DNA of 5,931 nucleotides from Acidobacteriaceae bacterium (GTDB lineage Bacteria > Acidobacteriota > Terriglobia > Terriglobales > Acidobacteriaceae). Positions 1-5,211 of the stretch are shown piece after piece. Position numbers and translations under genes: made by a program. The stretch is taken from NCBI GenBank assembly GCA_025462785.1, contig JAOAPG010000172.1:1-5931 (forward strand). The letters run 5' to 3'. Under the pieces are notes generated by a model that was not told where the DNA came from, ran no database searches, and worked only from the letters and a program-made list of their open reading frames with translations. Within the stretch, counting starts at the first letter, position 1, and every line of letters begins with the position of its first letter.

Positions 1-347
1 GAGCGCGAACTCCGGAGGAAACGGATTGGCGGCGCATTGTTGCGCTCTACGAGCGCCTTGCGGAACTTAGACCGTCGCCGGTTGTGGAGTTGAATCGCGC
101 AGTGGCGGTTGCGATGGCGTTCGGTCCGGCAGCGGGTTTGGAGATTGTCGATGCGCTGGTCGAGGGAGGGTCGCTGAAGGGCTATCACCTGTTGCCGAGC
201 GTGCGCGGCGATCTGTTGGTAAAGCTTGGGCGGCTCGAAGAGGCGCGAGCGGAATTTGAGCGTGCGACGTCGCTCACAAGGAATGTAAGGGAGCGAGAGT
301 TGTTGCTGGGGCGGGCACGAGGGTGTGAACATAACGCAGCAGTTTAG
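1..347 (+). CDS. ECF RNA polymerase sigma factor, ECF42-like, C-terminal fragment
   Basis: This is the 3' end of a gene that begins left of the window; the frame is open from base 3 to the TAG at 345-347, giving about 114 visible residues. The visible part is not the DNA-binding sigma2/sigma4 core but the long C-terminal extension typical of the ECF42 (DUF6596) group. Recognisable segments are PSPVVELNRAVAVAMA, then GPAAGL, then YHLLPSVRGDLLVKLGR, then an EEAR...A.SLT.N..ER helix pair that looks like a TPR. Sigma factors of this group direct RNA polymerase to specific promoters, and their extension is thought to control activity; genes for small DGPF/YCII-domain proteins are their usual neighbours, but any such gene would lie outside this window. 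A GTG at 84 is internal to the conserved extension and is not the start. The gene converges on the gvpL/F remnant. Family recognition is strong; the target regulon cannot be read from here. Confidence 0.88.
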   Translation, partial: ARTPEETDWRRIVALYERLAELRPSPVVELNRAVAVAMAFGPAAGLEIVDALVEGGSLKGYHLLPSVRGDLLVKLGRLEEARAEFERATSLTRNVRERELLLGRARGCEHNAAV

Positions 348-350
348 TGC

Positions 351-426
351 GTGGAAGAGCGGCGCTTCCAGCGCCGCGTAATCGCCGCGGCAAGAATAAC
401 GCGGCCCTAAAGGGCCGCTCTACCAC
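351..426. repeat. GC-rich palindromic repeat with two hairpins inside outer inverted arms
   Basis: Two perfect 8-base-pair hairpins stand side by side: GCGGCGCT / AGCGCCGC at 359-366 and 370-377 (3-base loop), and GCGGCCCT / AGGGCCGC at 401-408 and 411-418 (2 bases between the arms). Outer arms at 351-362 and 415-426 are also reverse complements, matching at 11 of 12 positions, so the whole 76 bases can fold as one cruciform-like unit. It starts four bases after the sigma factor stop, between convergent genes. It lacks a T-tract, so it is not a standard intrinsic terminator, although it could slow polymerase from either side. The form suggests a REP-like dispersed intergenic repeat; dispersal is inferred because only this window is visible. 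Confidence 0.75.
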
Positions 427-461
427 GTGAGATTAAAGGAATCGGAATGAGGGGAAATTTT

Positions 462-494
462 AGAAGCGGCGGACAGGAGTGTCCGCCCTACACG
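462..494. repeat. Second GC-rich palindromic repeat unit
   Basis: A perfect 8-base-pair hairpin, GGCGGACA at 468-475 and TGTCCGCC at 480-487, has a GGAG loop. Its flanks resemble those of the element at 351-426: both have a purine-rich AGAGCGGC/AGAAGCGGC start and a CCGCYCTAC(C)ACG end. This suggests two diverged copies of one repeat family separated by about 35 bases. It lies 25 bases beyond the far end of the gvpL/F remnant. Confidence 0.65.
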
Positions 495-518
495 AGGCAC
501 AACTTTTACGGCTTCTAC

Positions 519-1271
519 TTACGAGTTTCCGGCTACCGTTCTCAGCTTTCCTGGCAGGAAATGATATGGCGGCCAGGGTCCGCTGATGACCAGTTCGCAG
601 TTCTTTAACTGCTTGGCTGCGCTGCTGTAACGGTTCTGATATTTTTCTACGGATTTGGAATCAATCAGGTGGGCTATGTCGATGAGCATCCCGTTCGTAT
701 TTACGCGTTTACAACTTACTTATTCTTCGAGCGGGTTGAAGAGCTTGTGTACTTGAACCGATAATGCCCGGGCCTTGGTTGAGCGTTCGCGATCTTTGGA
801 GGCCTTTTCGCGGAGTTTCATCAGATAATCGCCACCGACGGTGTCGGGTAGAGGAACATCCGTGAATGCTTCGCGGAGCGCGCCGTCCTTGATGAGGACT
901 TTCAAATGCATTTCCGACTTGCCACGCAGCTTTTCGACACTTTCTCCGAAGGCTCGGCGATTGGCGCGAACCGCTAGCCGCAGGGCTTCGTCGCTGTCGA
1001 AGAGGGTTCCGAAGCGGAAAGGCAATACTGTTCCATTGCGGAAGCAGCGGCTGACCACGTGCGCATGCTCCAAAATGGTTTTTTCTTCCATTTTGCCGTT
1101 TTCAATAGCGCGATCGTACTCGCTGACGATGACCGAGAACTCGCCGCTGGGATAACTCAGCACGGGTGCTCCGTTGACGCCTTGAATGCCTTCCAAAAGA
1201 AAAGGACGGCGGGTTCGTGTTCCGTTGGCTTGGGTTTGTTGCTCAGTGAGGCAGTACGCGTACCACGACAT
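519..1271 (-). pseudogene. GvpL/GvpF family gas vesicle protein, interrupted by one in-frame stop
   Basis: GvpL/GvpF proteins are accessory proteins of gas vesicle assembly that associate with the shell protein GvpA. The first open part (1271 to 720, 183 residues) begins MSWYAYCL and holds the family core, with LPFRFGTLFDS near residues 82-92 and a NRRAFGESVEKLRGK...HLKVLIKDG stretch at about 104-130. A TAA at 722-720 then stops translation. Directly after it, in the same frame, 66 further codons (719 to 522) continue the family's C-terminal domain: VSCKRV, a GMLIDIAHLID stretch, and the signature GPWPPYHF close to the end, with a second TAA at 521-519. Restored, the protein would be about 250 residues, usual for the family. 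No frameshift or other stop is seen. A good Shine-Dalgarno sequence, GGAGAG (1283-1278), sits six bases before the ATG. No gvpA or other gvp gene is present in the window. It may be a recent pseudogene, a read-through gene or a sequencing error. Confidence 0.9.
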
Positions 1272-1583
1272 CTAGGTCTCTCCGAACCTTTTGTGGTCTG
1301 CGGCGAAGGTGCCCGCCAGCAGACGTTCCGTGACAGCTAGACCTCTGTTTAACCTAGGAAGAAAAGGCGATGCTACGGGATTGGGCGCCCACAAGCCGCC
1401 TCTTAGGTACAGTGTACTTCTTAGATCATTAAAATTGCAACCATTTCGTAATGTGGGGCATCAGGTTGCACGTAAGTACATGTAAATACTAGTCAATAAT
1501 CGTGACTGACAACACCGGAAAGCAGTAGGGAATCAAGGAACTTACCCGTATTTTAATGATATCGGGCTAAGTAGGTTCTAAGG
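1272..1583. other. 312-base intergenic region without a convincing gene
   Basis: This gap lies downstream of aroDE and upstream of gvpL/F, both on the minus strand. The short open frames here have no ribosome binding site and no recognisable protein character. The middle (about 1400-1500) is clearly more AT-rich than the neighbouring genes, as expected of a promoter region. It contains two small dyads built on TACA/TGTA, GTACAGTGTAC (1407-1417) and TACATGTA (1477-1484). No hairpin followed by a T-run marks the end of aroDE, and no tRNA-like or known riboswitch structure was recognised. Confidence 0.6.
1411..1440 (-). promoter_or_regulatory. Possible promoter for gvpL/F, overlapping a small dyad
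   Basis: Reading leftwards, TTGCAA (1440-1435) and TACACT (1416-1411) are 18 bases apart, a weak fit to a sigma70-type -35/-10 pair (4 of 6 in each). The -10 box lies inside the palindrome GTACA-G-TGTAC at 1407-1417, where a repressor could block it. The leader to the gvpL/F ATG would be about 130 bases, which is long. The match is weak enough to arise by chance. Confidence 0.22.
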
Positions 1584-3161
1584 TCAGGACACCTTGGTCT
1601 TGGCACCTTTGGGGGTCTGGGCTGCCGCCCGGTCCTGCAGTGCCCTATCAACCACATTGAGCATTTCGTCCCAAGGCGCAGGTTTTCCAGTCCAGATTTC
1701 AAATTGGCGTGCCGCCTGATGGACGAACATCTCAATGCCTGGAATGACTTCCGCCCCTTTCTCCTTAGCTAGTTGGAGGAGGCGAGTTTCGCGTGGATCG
1801 TAGACCATATCGAAAACGTACTTAGCCCTGATTTCGTCAGCATTGAGCGGCGATTCGCGGTGATTGCCCATCCCGACTGGGGTCGCGTTAATGATGACAT
1901 CGAAAGTGTGCTTCTTCAGATCGGACTTCTTTAGCAAGCGCGCCCGCGCACTACGAGCCAATTTCTGGGCTGGGGCGGCAGTGCGATTGAGAATGTAGAC
2001 TTCCGCTCCGCGTTCCTTGAGGGCAAAGACGGCGGCACGGGCGGCACCCCCGGCACCAAGAACCAGGATTTTCGCTTTATCGATAGTGATCCGCCGCTCG
2101 AGCGGGCGCAGGATTCCCGCTGAATCGGTGTTGAATCCATACAGCTTGCCATCTTGCGAGCGCACGACTGTGTTGCAGGCGCCGCTCTTCGTGGTCTGCG
2201 AGTCGGTGTTGTCGAGATGGCTGACAATCGTTTCCTTGTAGGGCATGGTGATCGAGAGGCCGTGAATCGGTATGTCGCGCACACAGGCCAGCAGGTCCTT
2301 CATGGTTTTGGCATGTAGCGCAACATACACCCCGTTCACGTTTTCGCGACGCATGGCTGCGTTCATGATCGCTGGCGAAAGCGAATGGGCAACGGGGTCT
2401 CCCGCAACTCCGTAGACTTTAGTGGCAATATCGATTCGCTCGATTCTGTAAGTGTTGCGCAGCTCCTGTGCCGTGACCTGGCCAGGCGCGGTTTTTTCCT
2501 CGGAACTTAGGGCGCCAAATGTAAATGCGCTGCCGGCGCGGACTCCGAGCACGCGGCTGATGATTCCCTGCTCTCCCATGCACAAGCCAACGAGGGAATG
2601 TTTATCGCTGTGCTTCTCCAGGAACTTCATCATGACGACGTTGTCGTAGAGGGTGGTGGCGGTACCGACGATTTTGTAGAAGTCGGCGTCAAACGCGGTC
2701 ATCTTCTCCAGGGTCTCTTCGAGCTTCTTGGTCGAACGAAAGTCATGAGAGGAAAGAATTAAAGCGGACTTTTGGCGCAGTTGCTGAAGCTGCTGCGGTT
2801 TGCACTTCAGGGCAGTCTCAATTTCGACGTCGATGAGCTGACATCCCGCAGCGGAGGCTTTGGCAAGGATCTCCAGCTGCGAAGCTACCGAGCCACGGAA
2901 CTTTCCGCCATTATTTTCCCGCCGACAGGTCGCAATCACGAAAACATGCGGATGGTATTCAGTGAAATCCTTTATCTTCGGAAGCACAAGCGCGGGCTTG
3001 GGAAGGTAGTCTAACCTGAACTCAAGAAAGGTGTTATCCCGAACGAGGGCTTCAGCTTTTTCAATAAGCTCAGAAGAGTCGGAAGCGGTCACGGCTACGC
3101 AAACTCGGGGCAACCGCGTGTGGAAAAACCTGGAAATGTAATTGTTCGACGAAGCGTTCAT
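1584..3161 (-). CDS. aroDE: Bifunctional 3-dehydroquinate dehydratase / shikimate dehydrogenase
   Basis: This fused cytoplasmic enzyme carries out two successive steps of the shikimate pathway: dehydration of 3-dehydroquinate to 3-dehydroshikimate, then its NADPH-dependent reduction to shikimate. Residue numbers here count from the TTG at 3164. The N-terminal half (about 18-235) is a type I dehydroquinase: EFRLD at 48-52, the catalytic histidine in SSHDF (His140), the Schiff-base lysine in DFYKIVG (Lys164), Arg204 in SRVLG and Gln229 in TAPGQ. The C-terminal half (about 248-510) is AroE: SLSP at 261-264 for substrate binding, catalytic Lys310 in TMPYKE, Asn331 in ACNTV, Asp347 in GFNTD, the NADP-binding GAGGAA at 370-375 with NRT at 393-395, and PGIEMFVHQA at 475-484. 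All expected active-site residues are present, so both activities should be intact. A TTG at 3164-3162 immediately precedes the ATG at 3161; I chose the ATG, giving 525 residues. Neither has a clear Shine-Dalgarno sequence. It is transcribed divergently from the secreted-protein gene. Confidence 0.95.
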   Translation of the reverse strand: MNASSNNYISRFFHTRLPRVCVAVTASDSSELIEKAEALVRDNTFLEFRLDYLPKPALVLPKIKDFTEYHPHVFVIATCRRENNGGKFRGSVASQLEILAKASAAGCQLIDVEIETALKCKPQQLQQLRQKSALILSSHDFRSTKKLEETLEKMTAFDADFYKIVGTATTLYDNVVMMKFLEKHSDKHSLVGLCMGEQGIISRVLGVRAGSAFTFGALSSEEKTAPGQVTAQELRNTYRIERIDIATKVYGVAGDPVAHSLSPAIMNAAMRRENVNGVYVALHAKTMKDLLACVRDIPIHGLSITMPYKETIVSHLDNTDSQTTKSGACNTVVRSQDGKLYGFNTDSAGILRPLERRITIDKAKILVLGAGGAARAAVFALKERGAEVYILNRTAAPAQKLARSARARLLKKSDLKKHTFDVIINATPVGMGNHRESPLNADEIRAKYVFDMVYDPRETRLLQLAKEKGAEVIPGIEMFVHQAARQFEIWTGKPAPWDEMLNVVDRALQDRAAAQTPKGAKTKVS

Positions 3162-3182
3162 CAATTTAGAGAGTCGGGCGCG

Positions 3183-3211
3183 ATATTACAGGCACGTAAA
3201 TCCAGATGCAA
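3183..3211 (-). promoter_or_regulatory. Probable aroDE promoter
   Basis: Reading leftwards, TTGCAT (3211-3206) and TAATAT (3188-3183) are exactly 17 bases apart, with 4 of 6 matches in the -10 box and 3 of 6 in the -35. Transcription would start near 3176, leaving a short leader of about 15 bases before the ATG at 3161, which fits the absence of a clear ribosome binding site. The -35 box overlaps the left arm of the inverted repeat at 3207-3236. Confidence 0.4.
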
Positions 3212-3242
3212 CAGGGGAATCACACTTTTTGTTGCAAACAAA
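3207..3242. promoter_or_regulatory. Nested inverted repeats in the divergent promoter region, possible operator
   Basis: Two perfect inverted repeats share an arm. TGCAACA (3207-3213) pairs with TGTTGCA (3230-3236) across 16 bases, and TTTGTT (3228-3233) pairs with AACAAA (3237-3242) around a GCA centre. The two structures are mutually exclusive as hairpins but compatible as adjoining protein-binding half-sites. They sit between aroDE and the secreted-protein gene and touch the proposed aroDE -35 box. No specific regulator is recognised. Confidence 0.4.
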
Positions 3243-3277
3243 CTTTTTAACCTGTCCAGTATGACACCAGCGTAACC

Positions 3278-3306
3278 TTGACCCTGCATGACTCGCTTGT
3301 TACTGT
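3278..3306 (+). promoter_or_regulatory. Possible promoter for the secreted-protein gene
   Basis: TTGACC (3278-3283), matching the -35 consensus at five of six positions, is followed after 17 bases by TACTGT (3301-3306), which matches the -10 at only three. Transcription would begin near 3313 and give a leader of about 68 bases before the ATG at 3381. A start there would lie downstream of the ATG at 3288, which supports the later translation start. Confidence 0.3.
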
Positions 3307-3371
3307 CCGGTCTGGAAGCCCTTTATTTCCTGCAGTTAGCGCACTCAAGGCGGTGGTTTGCGCCGTGCGCC

Positions 3372-3376
3372 GGAGG
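3372..3376 (+). promoter_or_regulatory. Shine-Dalgarno site fixing the start at 3381
   Basis: A full GGAGG lies four bases before the ATG at 3381. The encoded protein then begins directly with a signal peptide. The upstream in-frame ATG at 3288 has no comparable site and would place 31 non-hydrophobic-leading residues ahead of the signal peptide, so it is rejected. Confidence 0.85.
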
Positions 3377-3380
3377 TAAC

Positions 3381-4379
3381 ATGAAGAAAATAGGCTTGTT
3401 GCTATTGCTTTGTTTGAGCACAGCCGCTATTGCGCAGCAAGTCGGACAAGCGCCGACTACGTCAGCAGACCGCGCCGCGGTGGATGAGGCGGCGAATCAG
3501 GATGCTCCGGAAGGAACTTTTCCGAATGCGGCCAGCTTTCCCATTGAGCGGGTGCAGATGCCCACCAAAGCGGACTTGTACTGTGCAGGCTTCCTCAGCA
3601 AGGAGCGGCAAACCGACAGCGCCTTTGTATCTGGCGGATTGCAGACTCCGACAACCGCCAAATTTGCCGACGGTGACATGATCTATTTGGCTGGGAAAGG
3701 ATACGAGGCCGGTCAACAATACAAAATTATTCGCGAATTGCGGGACATCAACGAGTTCGAGATGTTTGCCGGACAGCATTCCCTGCTTAAGGCCGCAGGT
3801 CACCCTTATGGTGAAATAGCGTTGGTGCGCATTGTAGATACACGCCATAAACTGGCGATTGCGCGCATCTCATTCAGTTGTGACGCGGTAAACCCGGGAG
3901 ATCTGGTTGCGCCTTACGTTGAGAAACAGCCGATTGCTTTTCATCCTCCGTTGAGATTCGACCGGTTCATACCTCCGACTGGGAAGCTTAGCGGGCGTAT
4001 TCTCCTAACGAAGGATTTCGACGCCCAAGTCGGTTCCGGGGCGAAGGTTTACATTAATGTCGGTTCGAACCAAGGGGTCAAGGTAGGCGATTATTTCCGT
4101 GCCGTCCGCTTCTATACTGCCGATCTGCATGATCCGGTGGATTCGCTCTCCTTCAAGGCAGCCATTGCGGAAGACACCCAAGCCAGGCAGCCGTCCATTG
4201 ATCCTAAGTTCGGGACTAAGAATAACGGGGTGACTATCCACGTAGCGGATTTGCCACGCCGATCCGTTGGCGAGATGGTGATTATCGGTACGACCCCAAC
4301 CACCGCCACGGGCATGATTGTCTTCGCTATGGAAGAGGTCCATCTAGGGGATGGGGTGGAGATGGACGAGCAGCAGTAA
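3381..4379 (+). CDS. Secreted protein of unknown function with two related beta-rich domains
   Basis: The 332-residue product starts with a classic Sec signal peptide: MKK, a run of leucines (residues 6-12), and an AIA-QQ cleavage site after residue 18. There is no acceptable lipobox around Cys11, so a soluble periplasmic or exported protein is expected. After a low-complexity linker (19-50) the mature protein appears to hold two copies of one module. Copy one (about 98-178) has GDMIYLAGKGYEAGQQYKII, a GEIALVRIVD strand, and ends NPGDLVAPY. Copy two (about 220-328) has AKVYINVGSNQGVKVGDYF, a VGEMVIIGT strand, and ends HLGDGVEM. This vYi..g...G..y..vR / Ge / GD pattern recalls the C-terminal domains of FlgT-like and LysM-associated envelope proteins, but only as a fold-level likeness. 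Cys68 and Cys167 are the only mature cysteines and could form a disulfide. The gene is monocistronic: it has its own ribosome site and is followed by a strong terminator. The biochemical role is not known. Confidence 0.85.
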   Translation: MKKIGLLLLLCLSTAAIAQQVGQAPTTSADRAAVDEAANQDAPEGTFPNAASFPIERVQMPTKADLYCAGFLSKERQTDSAFVSGGLQTPTTAKFADGDMIYLAGKGYEAGQQYKIIRELRDINEFEMFAGQHSLLKAAGHPYGEIALVRIVDTRHKLAIARISFSCDAVNPGDLVAPYVEKQPIAFHPPLRFDRFIPPTGKLSGRILLTKDFDAQVGSGAKVYINVGSNQGVKVGDYFRAVRFYTADLHDPVDSLSFKAAIAEDTQARQPSIDPKFGTKNNGVTIHVADLPRRSVGEMVIIGTTPTTATGMIVFAMEEVHLGDGVEMDEQQ

Positions 4380-4402
4380 GTTTAGACTCAGTTGACACGG
4401 TG

Positions 4403-4436
4403 AGAAGAGAGGCCGGGTAGCCTCTCTTCTTTTTTT
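4403..4436 (+). terminator. Rho-independent terminator after the secreted-protein gene
   Basis: A perfect 11-base-pair stem, AGAAGAGAGGC (4403-4413) with GCCTCTCTTCT (4420-4430), has a six-base loop CGGGTA and runs straight into a T-tract ending at 4436. It starts 23 bases after the stop codon. It isolates the upstream gene from the toxin-antitoxin operon that follows. Confidence 0.95.
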
Positions 4437-4514
4437 GTGAAGAAGTCGACCGACCTCAAGGGCAAAACTCGCCAAGGTTAGCAAAGGAACACTGGAATTA
4501 ACCGTTCCAAATTT

Positions 4515-4543
4515 TTGCTGTTACACATTGCTCTGTGTAACAA
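4515..4543 (+). promoter_or_regulatory. Possible vapBC promoter with start at or near the ATG
   Basis: TTGCTG (4515-4520) and TAACAA (4538-4543) are 17 bases apart, a weak sigma70-type pair. If correct, transcription would start around 4550, at the vapB ATG itself, giving a leaderless message; this fits the lack of any Shine-Dalgarno sequence before 4551. The pair is entirely covered by the operator half-sites. Confidence 0.3.
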
Positions 4544-4551
4544 TATACACA
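4519..4551. promoter_or_regulatory. vapBC operator with three evenly spaced half-sites
   Basis: A perfect inverted repeat has 9-base arms, TGTTACACA (4519-4527) and TGTGTAACA (4534-4542), around six bases. A third half-site TACACA lies at 4546-4551, so the core hexamer appears at 4522, 4534 and 4546 in alternating orientation at exact 12-base steps. This makes two overlapping dyads, the second ending on the A of the vapB start codon. Ribbon-helix-helix antitoxins, alone or with their toxin, commonly bind such sites to repress their own operon, and that role is inferred here. Confidence 0.75.
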
Positions 4552-4757
4552 TGGCTACAAATCTCGCGTTAGATGACAAGTTGATCGAGGAGGCGCGCCG
4601 TACTGGAGGTCACAGGACCAAACGCGAAGCCGTGAATGCCGCACTGGATGAATATATCCGCCGACGAAAGCAACTCCGCATATTAGAAACTTTTGGCACC
4701 ATCGATTTTGATCCTGAGTACGACTACAAGGCTGAGCGCCGCAAAAGACGTTTATGA
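4551..4757 (+). CDS. vapB: VapB-type ribbon-helix-helix antitoxin
   Basis: The 68-residue product is the antitoxin of the pair: it should bind and neutralise the VapC ribonuclease and repress the operon. The N-terminal part fits a ribbon-helix-helix DNA-binding fold: strand ATNLALD (2-8), first helix DKLIEEARRTGG (9-20), then TKREAVNAALDEYIRRRK (23-40), close to the usual TK..AV..AL.EY..R pattern of the VapB (DUF2191) family. The acidic-aromatic tail FDPEYDY (about 54-60) is the kind of segment that wraps around the toxin, and the end is strongly basic (RRKRRL). I chose the ATG at 4551, not an in-frame ATG at 4515, because translation from 4515 would run through the operator and add 12 residues the family lacks. 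No Shine-Dalgarno sequence precedes 4551. Its stop overlaps the vapC start as ATGA. Confidence 0.87.
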   Translation: MATNLALDDKLIEEARRTGGHRTKREAVNAALDEYIRRRKQLRILETFGTIDFDPEYDYKAERRKRRL

Positions 4758-5170
4758 ATGTGCTGGTGGATACACCGATTTGGTCACTGGCGTTACGGAG
4801 AAAAAAGGGCGATCTCAGTACAAGGGAGCAGGGTCTTGCTCGCGGGTTGGAGGAAGTTATTCGCGAGGGCCGTGCTCAAATCATCGGCCCAGTTCGTCAG
4901 GAGTTACTCTCCGGAATAAGAAACGAAGGACAGTTCAGATCATTGCGTGACAACCTGCGGGCATTTGAAGAGTTCTCAGTTGAAATCGAAGACTACGAAC
5001 AAGCGGCTCACATGCACAATCAATGCCGCACAAGTGGAATTGCTGGATCTCCGACTGACTTTTTAATCTGTGCGGTGGCGTCGCGCCGCAAACTACGGAT
5101 ATTCACAACCGACGGCGATTTCGCGCAGTATAGGAAGGTCCTTCCGATTCAACTGCATGCGATGGCATAA
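4754..5170 (+). CDS. vapC: VapC-type PIN-domain ribonuclease toxin
   Basis: This 138-residue protein has the length and layout of VapC toxins, Mg-dependent endoribonucleases that cut tRNA, rRNA or mRNA and arrest growth when not held by the antitoxin. The acidic metal-binding residues of the PIN domain are all visible: Asp6 in LVDTPIW, Glu50 in VRQELLSG, Asp102 in SPTDFLICAVA, and Asp120 or Asp122 in the closing FTTDGDF segment. The helix ending in ASRRKLRIFTTD is typical. The toxin should therefore be active. The ATG at 4754 overlaps the antitoxin stop by four bases (ATGA) and has only a weak ribosome site, so translation is probably coupled to vapB, keeping antitoxin in excess. It converges with the arginase gene after 41 bases, with no terminator hairpin between. 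The RNA target cannot be told from sequence. Confidence 0.92.
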   Translation: MNVLVDTPIWSLALRRKKGDLSTREQGLARGLEEVIREGRAQIIGPVRQELLSGIRNEGQFRSLRDNLRAFEEFSVEIEDYEQAAHMHNQCRTSGIAGSPTDFLICAVASRRKLRIFTTDGDFAQYRKVLPIQLHAMA

Positions 5171-5211
5171 TTTGCCGACGCTCTTCCTTCCGCTGATGTC
5201 CCCGAATTCGG

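Noticed and set aside
841..1340. Plus-strand open frames opposite gvpL/F
   Set aside because: They overlap a clear family match on the minus strand, have no ribosome sites and show low-complexity Arg/Ser composition typical of antisense frames.
1455..1470. Sigma54-like GG-N10-GC site on the plus strand (GG at 1456-1457, TTGCA at 1466-1470)
   Set aside because: Only the GG and TTGCA parts match, the rest of the consensus fails, and no plus-strand gene follows before 3381.
1291..1485. 64-residue plus-strand open frame in the intergenic gap
   Set aside because: No Shine-Dalgarno sequence, no recognisable motif, and it crosses the AT-rich promoter-like part of the gap.
3288..3380. Upstream start at 3288 for the secreted protein
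   Set aside because: It would put 31 residues before a normal signal peptide, lacks a ribosome site, and may lie upstream of the transcription start; GGAGG before 3381 is far better.
4484..4509. GGAAC / GTTCC inverted repeat upstream of vapB
   Set aside because: The arms are only five bases with a long spacer, which is easily expected by chance, and it is distinct from the strong operator nearby.
4515..4550. Upstream ATG at 4515 for vapB
   Set aside because: It would translate through the palindromic operator and add 12 residues not expected in the family.
5171..5211. Search for a terminator between vapC and arginase
   Set aside because: No stable hairpin with a T-run is visible in these 41 bases on either strand.
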